Source of the DNA: Tunturibacter gelidoferens
GTDB taxonomy: Bacteria; Acidobacteriota; Terriglobia; Terriglobales; Acidobacteriaceae
Length of the DNA: 64,000 bases
Reading direction: 5' to 3'
NCBI RefSeq assembly: GCF_040358255.1
Contig: NZ_CP132938.1
Location: forward strand, 1,922,001 to 1,986,000
This document shows, piece by piece, positions 8,308 to 16,600 of this stretch. The notes below the pieces were generated by a model. The model was not told the origin of the DNA and searched no databases. It saw only the letters and a program-made list of their open reading frames with translations. A program made the position numbers and the translations under genes. Each line of letters starts with the position of its first letter. The stretch's first letter is position 1.

Positions 8308-8852
8308 TGAGATTTTGGAATCAGGGATCAGATCGATCGCAAGTCACCCGGGCAGGGAGTGAGGATGAGTTGAGCATGATACCGACCTGGTCGGTGGTGC
8401 TGGCCATTCTGGTGTTTGGGGCCGTGCAGTATCTGTTCCATGGAGTGTTGCCGCATCACAAACATGAGTTGCTCCCGATGCGACTGCTGATGGGTTACTC
8501 GTGGGGTACTGCGTTTGCCAGCTACGTGTTGCTGGTGGGGTATGTGAGCCGCGATGTTCGGCGCCGCCGGATGCCGGCTGGATTGTGGATGCTGATCGTG
8601 GTGGTGCTTCCGGGTGGGATCGGGGCGGTGGTGTACTTCCTGCTGCGACAGCCGATGCTGATGCCTTGTCCGCATTGCAGTACGGAGATTATCTCGAGCA
8701 TACACTTCTGTCCGCAGTGCCAGTTCCAGCTGGCTCCTGTGTGTGGACGTTGCTTCCGCGGGGTGCAGATTACGGATGTGTACTGCACGCAGTGCGGGCA
8801 CGATCTGGCCGAGGACCATGCGCCTGCGCGGCTGCGCGTATATAGTGACTAG
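8304..8852 (+). CDS. Membrane protein with C-terminal double zinc ribbon
   Basis: A 182-residue protein. Three hydrophobic segments are visible at about residues 28-45, 62-80 and 93-114 (LWMLIVVVLPGGIGAVVYFLL). The C-terminal 60 residues hold four CxxC pairs: CPHC...CPQC and CGRC...CTQC, the layout of a double zinc ribbon. Such ribbons on membrane proteins usually mediate protein contacts, but the partner here is unknown. The ATGATGA junction with the previous gene gives a 4-bp overlap, and the LytTR regulator follows 8 bp later, so all four genes 7235-9664 form one operon. Confidence 0.7.
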   Translation: MMRFWNQGSDRSQVTRAGSEDELSMIPTWSVVLAILVFGAVQYLFHGVLPHHKHELLPMRLLMGYSWGTAFASYVLLVGYVSRDVRRRRMPAGLWMLIVVVLPGGIGAVVYFLLRQPMLMPCPHCSTEIISSIHFCPQCQFQLAPVCGRCFRGVQITDVYCTQCGHDLAEDHAPARLRVYSD

Positions 8853-8860
8853 TTGCGAGC

Positions 8861-9664
8861 ATGTCACTGACTGCACTCATCATCGATGACGAACCACTGG
8901 CGAGGCAGGAGCTGCAGTACTTGCTGGAGCGCGCGGGCGGGGTTGAGGTTCTGGCGCAGGGAACTAACGGGATCGAAGCTGTGGAACTGATTCGGATGCA
9001 TAAGCCGGATCTGGTGTTCCTCGATGTGCAGATGCCTGGCCTTGACGGTTTTGGCGTGCTGAAGAAGCTGCTGGACCGTAAGGTTCCGATGCCTCAGGTG
9101 GTGTTCGCGACTGCATTCAACCAGTATGCGGTGCGCGCGTTCGAGGTGAATGCTATCGATTATCTGCTGAAGCCCTTTGATCGAAAGCGGGTGATGCAGA
9201 CGATCGAGAAGGCCCAGGCTCGACGGGTTGCTCCGCCGGAGCCGGCGGGCTTGGCGCTAGAGACGGGGGCCAAGCTGGACGCGCTGCTGCGGCTGGTCGA
9301 GGAGCAGACGCAGGCACCGAAGGCCAACTCGGGCAAGGTAATTGTTCGGGCGCAGAGCCGTTTGCTGCTGGTGGATCAGCGCGAGATCTGTTTTGCCTCG
9401 ATCGAAGAGGGCACCATCAGTGTGGTGACGCGGGCGGTTGAGGGGCACTCAAACTGCAGGACGCTGGAGGAGCTGATGGACCAGCTCGATCCGGAGACGT
9501 TCTGGAGGGCGCACCGGTCGTATGTGGTGAATATTCAGCACATACGGGAGGTGGTACCGTGGTTCAAGTCCAGCTACCAGCTAAGGATGGACGATGCTCA
9601 GAAGACGGAGATTCCGGTCAGCAGAGCACAGACCAAGCGGCTTCGTGAGCTGTTCAATCTGTGA
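8861..9664 (+). CDS. LytTR-family response regulator
   Basis: A 267-residue two-domain regulator. The receiver domain (about residues 1-120) has the acidic pair DDE at 9-11, the phospho-acceptor Asp55 in FLDVQMPG and the conserved Lys in YLLKPF. After a linker of about 35 residues, a LytTR DNA-binding domain (about 160-265) ends in FWRAHRSYVVNIQHI and PVSRAQTKRLRELF, both hallmarks of the family. LytTR regulators usually pair with a membrane histidine kinase of the 5TM/LytS class; none is adjacent here, so the input may come from elsewhere or from the preceding membrane proteins. Its stop codon is followed directly by element copy B. Confidence 0.92.
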   Translation: MSLTALIIDDEPLARQELQYLLERAGGVEVLAQGTNGIEAVELIRMHKPDLVFLDVQMPGLDGFGVLKKLLDRKVPMPQVVFATAFNQYAVRAFEVNAIDYLLKPFDRKRVMQTIEKAQARRVAPPEPAGLALETGAKLDALLRLVEEQTQAPKANSGKVIVRAQSRLLLVDQREICFASIEEGTISVVTRAVEGHSNCRTLEELMDQLDPETFWRAHRSYVVNIQHIREVVPWFKSSYQLRMDDAQKTEIPVSRAQTKRLRELFNL

Positions 9665-10030
9665 GGTGGGTACCCCCTGGGGGGTATTTCGGTGCAAGTC
9701 ACCTATTTTCATATACATAACAATAGCGGGTTTCTGCAAAATTGTGTTTCTAAACGGGTTAAGGGCAAATTCGTCTTTATAAAGGACTTATGGGCGAAAC
9801 GTTTTCTTCCGGAAAGATTGCGGCCAAATAATTCCTTAGGAGCGCAAGGTACGAGAGCGTTTAGCAAAAAGTCCTTCGTTTCCTCTCTGAAATAAGAAAG
9901 CCTCGGCCTCGCCGGGGCTTGTTTGAGTCGCTAGATCCATTATATCGGTTAGACATAAACTAATACGCCATGTGGATCTCCTTGTGTGAGTATGACTTAG
10001 GGGATTACGGGGCTTGACAGGATTTTGATG
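9665..10030 (+). repeat. Bipartite 3'-end element, copy B
   Basis: Starts right after the LytTR stop codon. The proximal block has GGGTACCCCCTGGGGGGTAT, CTGCAAAATTGTG, ACGGGTTAAGGGCAAATTCG and AAAGGACTTATGGG; a terminator hairpin follows (9898-9924); the distal block has AACTAATACGCCA and GGGGCTTGACAGGATTTTG. Order, spacing and orientation to the upstream gene match copies A and C, except for roughly 90 extra bases before the hairpin. Two REP-like repeats lie just beyond it. Confidence 0.8.
9898..9924 (+). terminator. Rho-independent terminator inside element copy B
   Basis: AAGCCTCGG and CCGGGGCTT form a 9-bp stem with one G-T wobble and a CCTCG loop, followed by GTTT. It is about 235 nt after the LytTR stop codon. 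Confidence 0.75.
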
Positions 10031-10086
10031 GGTGAGGAGCAGGGTGTCTCGGCTGCTTTCGGCTTTTGATGTGTGGAAGAGGGTTA

Positions 10087-10213
10087 CTACAACCGCAGAT
10101 CCCTGCGGGATGACAACAAAAAGGGCTGGGCTGCTGCTGGTCCTTTTGATGCTTTTGTCTTTTGAGGGGAGGGTGAACTGCAACCGCAGACCCTTCGGGA
10201 TGACAACAAAAAG
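10087..10213 (+). repeat. Two REP-like repeats (copies 2 and 3)
   Basis: CAACCGCAGATCCCTGCGGG at about 10090 and CAACCGCAGACCCTTCGGGA at about 10181 are each followed by ATGACAACAAAAAG. They are direct repeats about 90 bp apart, each with a short imperfect palindrome in the core. They match the inverted copy at 4043-4071. Confidence 0.6.
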
Positions 10214-10273
10214 ACAGGCAACTGCAGCGGAAAGAAAAAGTCGACGGCAGACAAAAGGAGCGGCAACGGGTTG

Positions 10274-10302
10274 CGGGAGCCGGATTTGGGGAACGGCTCC
10301 CG
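10274..10302 (-). terminator. Inverted repeat after the BON-domain gene
   Basis: CGGGAGCCG and CGGCTCCCG form a perfect 9-bp stem around an 11-nt loop, 25 bp past the stop codon of the minus-strand BON gene. No clear T run follows on the minus strand, so it is a possible rather than certain terminator. Confidence 0.5.
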
Positions 10303-10326
10303 TGTCGGGAAGGGCGCGGCGTAGTT

Positions 10327-10995
10327 CTATTTCTCTTTTGGTTTGGAGGCGGAGCCCTGGACGATGAGGTCGTTGTCGACGCTGAAGGCGCCTGGGGCGG
10401 AGTTTGCCTGCATTCCTGCAATGGAGGAGTCCATCTGGTTGAGGACGACTCCGTATAGGGTGACGTTGCCGTTCTTCACGATGATGTGAATGGCGTGAAA
10501 GCCCATGGGCGGGGAGTTGGTGATGCCGCCAGCGGCCAGGGCGACGCCTGCTCCGGGCCCGATGGCGCGTCCAAGGTTGCCCTGATTTGCGTTGTACTTC
10601 CTGAGGGAGGGCTGGGTGTAGATGCGGTTGTAGACTTCGGCGCGGATGCGGTCGTCCATGGGCGAGTAGGGGAGGACCTCGATCTGGTTGTCGACCGCGT
10701 CTATGCCCTGGATGCCTTTGACGGCTCTTTCGGCATCACTTTTGAGTGTAGGACGGGAGGCGAAGCCTTTGAGGACGAGTGTTTTGCCGTGGATGCCGAA
10801 GGTCAGCCAGTCGAAGACTCCGAGATTGGTGAGGCCGGCTAGTTTTTTCTGCACCTGTTGAACGATGCGGACGGTGTCTTCCTGCGACCAGGTGGGGCCG
10901 GGCGTGGGCTCCTGAGCGATGACGGTTGGAGCAGAGAGGGTGAAGACGAGAGATGCAGCAAAGGCCGGAAACACGCGACGGGTTAGGCGGATCAT
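10327..10995 (-). CDS. Secreted protein with BON domains
   Basis: A 222-residue protein with a Sec signal peptide (residues 1-28, ending TVIAQ). Two BON-like segments follow, about residues 40-110 (VQQVQKKLAGLTNLGVFDWLTF, LVLKGFASRPTLKSDAERAVKGI, VDNQIEVLP) and 115-215 (IRAEVYNRIY, HIIVKNGNVTLYGVV, FSVDNDLIV), with a Gly/Ala-rich insert in the second. BON domains bind membranes or envelope components and occur in periplasmic proteins such as OsmY. The gene is followed by an inverted repeat, and 111 bp upstream is an outer-membrane barrel gene on the same strand, so both probably act in the envelope. The substrate is unknown. Confidence 0.85.
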   Translation of the reverse strand: MIRLTRRVFPAFAASLVFTLSAPTVIAQEPTPGPTWSQEDTVRIVQQVQKKLAGLTNLGVFDWLTFGIHGKTLVLKGFASRPTLKSDAERAVKGIQGIDAVDNQIEVLPYSPMDDRIRAEVYNRIYTQPSLRKYNANQGNLGRAIGPGAGVALAAGGITNSPPMGFHAIHIIVKNGNVTLYGVVLNQMDSSIAGMQANSAPGAFSVDNDLIVQGSASKPKEK

Positions 10996-11106
10996 CTGTT
11001 CTCTCCGGTTGCTATGAATTTAGACTTCCGGCAGAAAGATACGCTATGGCGAGAGTCGAGTCCAGAGGCCGGCGCCGATTTGAGCTTTGGATCGCCCGGA
11101 GAAAAG

Positions 11107-11721
11107 CTATTGGCTATGGCGATGGCGCGGGTTGAAGTCGAAGATGTAGACGGCGCCGAGCGTGATGGCCTTCGGGCGGATGCTGCCGGAGGGTACCGCG
11201 GGGGTGTCCCAGTGCTGGTACTGGAAGTCGACTTTGACGGCGAGGTGATGGGTGAGGTTGTAGTCGAGGCCGACGCCGGGGGAGAGGACGAGGGTATTGG
11301 AGTTGATGTAGCGGACGTTGCCAAAGATGTAGCCGCCCCTGAGGTAGTCGATTGCGCCGCGGCCGACGAGGAAGTTGGCGTAGGGGTGGAGACGGCCCAG
11401 GGGGTACTCGACCCTGGGGCCGACGAGGAAGTTTTTCTGACTGCTGATGGTGCCTTCGTCGATGGGATAAGAGCCGCGAATCTCAGCGGCGGGCCGGAAG
11501 AGACGGAAGGAGAGAAGCGTGAGGTCAGCGCCGGCGGTGATGTCGAGGTTTTTTCCACCCGCCAAGTTGGTGAAGGTGCCGGTGCCTCCGACGAAGGCTG
11601 AGAGCTGAAGCTGCTGGGTAGCTGTGGGGGAGCTCTGTGCGAATGCGTTATGTGCCAGGGAGAGTGTCAGGAAGAGGAGGGTCGACAAGACGACCCGAGT
11701 CAACGTCAATTTGAACTTCAT
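11107..11721 (-). CDS. Outer-membrane beta-barrel protein
   Basis: A 204-residue protein with a signal peptide (residues 1-29, ending NAFAQ) and then alternating polar/hydrophobic strands rich in aromatic residues, as in small OmpA-like barrels. Recognisable pieces are NFLVGPRVEYPLGRLHPYANFLVG, LVLSPGVGLDYNLTHH and VDFQYQHW. The same pieces occur in the 190-residue barrel at 20281-20853, so the two are paralogues. The last residues (FDFNPRHRHSQ) extend past the final aromatic strand end (YIFDF). The role is unknown; it may be a general envelope protein. Confidence 0.75.
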   Translation of the reverse strand: MKFKLTLTRVVLSTLLFLTLSLAHNAFAQSSPTATQQLQLSAFVGGTGTFTNLAGGKNLDITAGADLTLLSFRLFRPAAEIRGSYPIDEGTISSQKNFLVGPRVEYPLGRLHPYANFLVGRGAIDYLRGGYIFGNVRYINSNTLVLSPGVGLDYNLTHHLAVKVDFQYQHWDTPAVPSGSIRPKAITLGAVYIFDFNPRHRHSQ

Positions 11722-11910
11722 ACGATCCTCTGACTTCTTCCTCTAACTTCTTGCTTGCGGTAAAGCAGTGCCGAATGCCCGGGGGCTTTGTGAGTCAGGC
11801 GGGAGAAACATCCAAGGAACTCCCCCTGAACAGAGTTATCGGCCTTTTTGCCGCAATGCTTATTTTGTCGATGTGCCATACTTTGGCTGATGGGACTATG
11901 GACTGGGCGG

Positions 11911-12174
11911 ATGGTTCGATTGCTGGTGGCTCTGGCTGTTGCGGCGGGGGTGCTGTGGGTGGGGGATTGGGCGGTGTTGGGGATTCGCGTCTCGCATGGG
12001 ACGGCGTACCGGGTGGTGCAGGTAAAGCAGTTTCTGGCTACTCCGCTGAAGGGCAACAAGGTGGAGTATGACTATATGGGCGCGACTCCGGTGACGTGCA
12101 GCCGGTCGATCTTTCCGCAGCACGGAAACTCTGCGTGCTGGTGGCTGGAGCGGCACAGCTCGCAGTGGGAGTAA
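11911..12174 (+). CDS. Small membrane-anchored or secreted protein, function unknown
   Basis: An 87-residue protein from the ATG that begins MVRLLVALAVAAGVLWVGDW, a single hydrophobic N-terminal helix serving as anchor or signal. The rest is a compact domain with VQVKQFLATPLKGNKVEYDY and two cysteines (VTCSRSIFP, SACWWLERH) that could form a disulphide. Upstream in-frame codons would add a Cys-rich stretch that looks non-coding. It is followed by a convergent minus-strand gene. I do not recognise the family. Confidence 0.6.
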   Translation: MVRLLVALAVAAGVLWVGDWAVLGIRVSHGTAYRVVQVKQFLATPLKGNKVEYDYMGATPVTCSRSIFPQHGNSACWWLERHSSQWE

Positions 12175-12195
12175 TGGCGCTGCGGAGTCGGGTGG

Positions 12196-12687
12196 CTAGA
12201 CTTCGAAGAGTATCTGGATGATTTGTCGGGCCAGGTCTTCGGGCTGGTGGAAACGTTTTGGATTGTCGGCGAAGGAGTCCTGGATGTACAGGGTGTCGTC
12301 ATCCGTGACCTGAAAGGCGAAGTGGCGGGTCTTGCGATCGAGAGTGGGGTCTCCGGCGACGCCCAGGCCCTTCGCGTAGTCGAGGATGATGGTGGAGTCG
12401 TTGTGGGTGATGCGCGCGTCGAACCAAGGAAAGCGGCTGCGGGTGAGTTTAATCTCGGTGGCGCTGATGGTCTGGATGGTGGTGTCGGAGGCGGTAACGT
12501 CGCCTTGAAGGTGGCGCTTGATCTCGGTGATGTCCTGCTCGAGGCAGGCGGCGAGGCTGGTGAAGAAGGGCTTGCCCTGAGTGGTGATGATGCCGGCCTG
12601 GTGCTTGGAGCGGCCGTAAGCTTCGGCTGCGTCGTGAGACTTTTGCTTGATGTCCTGGGCGAGATTCTCGATCCACTCTTTAGCCAT
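12196..12687 (-). CDS. Cytoplasmic protein of unknown function
   Basis: A 163-residue protein from the ATG (MAKEWIENLAQDIKQK); the frame is open further upstream but that part is low-complexity and overlaps the divergent DUF962 promoter. The N-terminal third is helical and charged; the middle and C-terminal parts alternate strands (TTIQTISATEIKLTRSRFPW, ITHNDSTIILDYAKGL, RHFAFQVTDDDTLYIQDSF), followed by a closing helix (PEDLARQIIQILFEV). No signal peptide or membrane segment is seen. The domain organisation suggests a small soluble alpha/beta protein, but no family is recognised. Confidence 0.65.
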   Translation of the reverse strand: MAKEWIENLAQDIKQKSHDAAEAYGRSKHQAGIITTQGKPFFTSLAACLEQDITEIKRHLQGDVTASDTTIQTISATEIKLTRSRFPWFDARITHNDSTIILDYAKGLGVAGDPTLDRKTRHFAFQVTDDDTLYIQDSFADNPKRFHQPEDLARQIIQILFEV

Positions 12688-12841
12688 GCTGATGACTGCT
12701 CCTTCATCCGTTGCTTTTGCCTGAGAGGCTTGCGAAGTGGATGTTCTTAGGTTTGACGGCGATGAGGCGTGAAAAGCCGCTTGGCGGCGATGTGGATGAT
12801 TTTGATTGCGGGTGATGAGGAGCCGAGAGTATGGTGTCGCC

Positions 12842-13144
12842 ATGCTTGGCGGACGAAGTTGGGAGAGTTGGATCGCGGAGTATTCGGAGAGCCATCAGCA
12901 TCCGCTGAACCGGCTGACGCATACGTTTGGGATTCCGATTATTATGTTGTCGCTGCCGGTGCTGGTGGCGACGCTTGTGTGGCACCGATTGCTGTGGGTG
13001 GGGGTCGGACTGTTTTGCTTTGGGTGGCTGCTGCAGTTTGTGGGGCACGCGATTGAAGGGAAGCCGCCGGAGTTTTTGAAGGACTGGCGATTTCTGCTGG
13101 TGGGGTCGCGCTGGTGGGCAGCGAAGATGCGTGGGAAGGCCTAG
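12842..13144 (+). CDS. DUF962/Mpo1-like membrane protein
   Basis: About 100 residues from the ATG at 12842; an in-frame ATG at 12815 would add nine. The family signature is present: ESHQHPLNRLTHTFGIPI near the N-terminus and FVGHAIEGKPPEF in the second half, with two hydrophobic segments between them (about residues 33-75). In yeast, Mpo1 is a dioxygenase in fatty-acid alpha-oxidation that uses conserved histidines equivalent to those seen here. Whether the short bacterial form does the same is not known. It is divergent from the 163-residue protein gene. Confidence 0.75.
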   Translation: MLGGRSWESWIAEYSESHQHPLNRLTHTFGIPIIMLSLPVLVATLVWHRLLWVGVGLFCFGWLLQFVGHAIEGKPPEFLKDWRFLLVGSRWWAAKMRGKA

Positions 13145-13609
13145 GCACTTCGCGGAGCTTGTGGGGATGCTTCGAGAACCGAGGCAATGAAAAGAGGCTG
13201 ACGGCTGGGTCGCGGCCTGTCGTCTTTTTGGCGTGGATATATCCTCTCGGCCGACAAAAGGTAACTAGTTGTGTGCCAAATCATAGATAAGCTGAACACG
13301 GATTGGTTACCCATTCGGCTGTGAGCAATACGCGGGACACTTGCGCGTTGGCTCGGACTGTCTCTGCTGCATTAACTTTGCGTTGGTGCGCGATTCAATG
13401 CTTCAAAAAGAAAATGAGCGCTGGACAACGGAGAGATTCTCTCGGTCGCGAGTCCTCATGCAACTTACGGGTAATATTCGGTTACTGCAGGCTGGTCTCA
13501 TGATTACCAAAGGGCCATGTGTCCTGATTTGCGGTCTCGGGCGTTTTTCTCCCTATTTTGGAGCTACGTCACAACCTCCATCTCCGCCGTTGAGCTTCAG
13601 AGGTGAACC
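13145..13609. other. Intergenic region upstream of the giant NHL/Ig gene
   Basis: This 465-bp gap has no believable gene. An imperfect stem followed by CTTTTT at about 13199-13234 may terminate the DUF962 transcript. The right part should contain the promoter and leader of the giant protein gene; a ribosome binding site-like AGAGGTGAA precedes the ATG at 13610. I see no known riboswitch. Confidence 0.4.
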
Positions 13610-16600
13610 ATGCTCGCTCCTGTTCGATTTGATGCAAAGTTTTCCTGCCTGCGGTTATTTTTGAGTTTCTCAACAAGTCGGCGTCGGACTTCTCTACAGT
13701 CGTCGAGGCGATGGATGCGGACGCAGTTGGCAGGGATGTTTGTTCTTCTGGCGTTGGGTGGCATCGTGACATCCGCCTATGCCTCGCCCGTGACATTGCC
13801 CGGGGTGACGGCTATTGGAAGTACCTCCGCTGTTCAGACGGTTGCTGTTGTCGTGACAGCGGGTGGCCAGCTCGGCAAGGTCAGCGCGCTTACGGGCGGA
13901 GTCCCCAATCTTGATTTTGCTATTGCGGGAGCGGGCACCTGTTTGACGGGAAGCGCGCTCGTTGTGGGTCAGACGTGCAGCTTCCCGGTGACGTTCAGTC
14001 CAAAATACCCTGGCCAGCATATAGGTGCGGTGGCTCTGTTCGATGCGTCTGGACTGCCGCTGGGAAGTACGTGGCTAGTGGCGACGGGAAGTGGACCACT
14101 TGCATTATTTGTTCCCGGCATTATCAACACGGTGGCCGGAGATGAATCATGGATCTACCGTGGAGATGGCCAGCCTGCTACGTCTTCGCCGATCTTTCTT
14201 CCGTTCGGAGTGGCGGTCGATCCGGCTGGAAATATGTTCATCGCTGATTCGAGCAATAATCGCATTCGGCGAGTAGATGCTGGCTCGCAGCTGATGTCCA
14301 CGTACGCCGGAAACGGCAGCGCAGGCAATAGCGGCGATGGAGGGCCGGCTACACTGGCTTCGCTTAGCCTGCCGACCTCGGTTGCATTAGATGGTGCGGG
14401 CAATCTCTACTTTGCCGATAGCAATAATCATGCGATTCGTATGGTCACTGCGGCTACGGGAGTGATCACGACGGTGGCCGGGGTACTGGGGGTGCAGGGA
14501 TACTCAGGAGACGGCGCCCTCGCGATTCATGCTCATCTGGATACGCCAGATTCGGTGGCGATCGATCCGGTGAATGGCTATCTCTACATTGCGGATAGCG
14601 GAAACAATGTGATCCGACGCGTCAATCTTTCTACCGGGATCATCTCTGCGTTTGCGGGCAACCATACGCCGGCTTACGCAGGCGATGGGGGACAGGCAGT
14701 TAGTGCGAGTCTGAACGGACCGTGGAGTGCGACGGTTGGTCCTGACGGTCAAATTTACATCGCCGATCAGAACAACCACAGCATTCGCAAGGTCGCGCTC
14801 GACGGGACGATTACGACGATTGCAGGGAATGGAACCTCTGGGTTTTCTGGCGATGGAGGGGCGGCGAGCGCTGCTGTGATGGATAGTCCGGCGGCGACGG
14901 CGATCGATGCTGCAGGCAATATTTACATTGCGGACGCAGGCAACAACAGGGTTCGTAAGGTGAACGCTGTTACAGGTGAGATCGATACTGTCGTCGGTAG
15001 CAATCTGGAGTCTTTTAGTGGCGACGGTGGTCCTGCGAACGCGGCGGGCATGTATGGTCCCTATGGAATGGCGCTCGACGGATCGGGGAATCTTTATGTC
15101 AGCGACGTGTTCCACAATCGGATACGTCTGGTCAAGAGCATCAACGCAGTCTTGAATTTTCCGACAATCCGGGTACAGCGTGTCTCGAGCACACAGGATG
15201 AGGAGCTCGAGAATGATGGAAACGCTCCGCTCAACATCTCTGATCTGAATGCCGGGGTGAACACGCAGCTGGATCCTGTCGCCACAACCTGCTCGACCAG
15301 CGTGGCGATGACTTCGGCTTTGAACTGCATCATCGGCGCGCAGTTTGCACCGACGACAATCGGTAATACGGTGACGGGAGTAATCACTGTTACGTCTGAC
15401 TCGCCGAACAGTCCGCAGACGTTGACGCTGAGCGGCAAGGTGCTCACGCTCGACCCCTCGACGATTACTTTGAACACGATCGGCTCTCCGTCTGCTACTG
15501 GAGCGCTTGTTACGTTTACCGTTGCTGTGACGAGTACCGGAGTGACGCCGACGGGCATCGTTACTTTTCTGGATGGAAGCACGACCATCGGGACCGCCAC
15601 GCTGAACAGTGCGGGGGTAGCACTGTTTCCGACGCAGTCTCTCGCGAGCGGGACACACATCATTACCGCTAGCTATGCGGGCGATTCCAATACCGCGCCA
15701 GGTACTTCTTTGTCTGTGACTCAGATTGTGAAGGATGGAACATCCGTCTCGCTGACGTCGAGCCTGAATCCTTCGTCTCCTCAAGTCAGTGTGACTTTTG
15801 CTGCGCTTGTCGTGGGAACCTCGGGAATTCCAACTGGGAGTGTGACTTTTTTCGACGGGGGAGTTCGCCTGGGGACAGTCAATCTGAATGCTGCAGGTGC
15901 GGCTAGCTTTAGTACGTCGACGCTCAGCGTTGGAACCCATCACATAACAGCGAGCTACAGTGGGGATGCAAATTCAATTGCAAGTACGTCGCCCACGCTC
16001 AATCAGGTTGTGGTCGCTTCTTCGACTGCGACCACACTGATTACCAGCAACCCGGATGTCTCGTTTGGGACTGCTGTTACATTTACGGCGAGCGTGACAG
16101 GGAGCGGTTCTGTAACACCAACGGGAACGATTTCGGTTCAGGATGGCACAACGGTTCTGGGTACGCTGACTTTGGACATTCACGGCGCGGCTGCTCTTAC
16201 TCTTTCTACCCTGTCCGTTGGATCGCACTCGATTCGTGCTGTGTATGGAGGCGATGCCAACAATGGCGCGAGCTCTTCTGCGGCGGTACAAGAGACCATC
16301 GAACAGATTGCCACTACGACGGCAGTTACCTCAAACGCCAGTACGGCTCCAGCCGGATCGAATATTCAACTGACTGCGACGATCACACCGGCGTCGTCGA
16401 TACCCTCAAGCCCGATCACAGGAACCGTGACGTTTATGGATGGGGGGACGACACTTGGTGCGGCGACGGTCACTGGTGGTTCTGTGACGATTACCTTGAA
16501 CTCGCTGGCTGTTGGACAACACTCGATTCTTGCGATCTACAGCGGGTCGTCAATCTATGCTGGAAGTATCTCCTCTACGATCGTGCAAAAGGTGCAGCAG

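Noticed and set aside
13145-13609. Possible riboswitch in the long leader of the giant gene
   Set aside because: I could not find the conserved core of any riboswitch class that I know, including cyclic di-GMP.
14504-15943. 479-codon frame antisense to the giant gene
   Set aside because: Arg/Ser-rich shadow frame with no motif or ribosome site; the plus strand codes for NHL and Ig domains.
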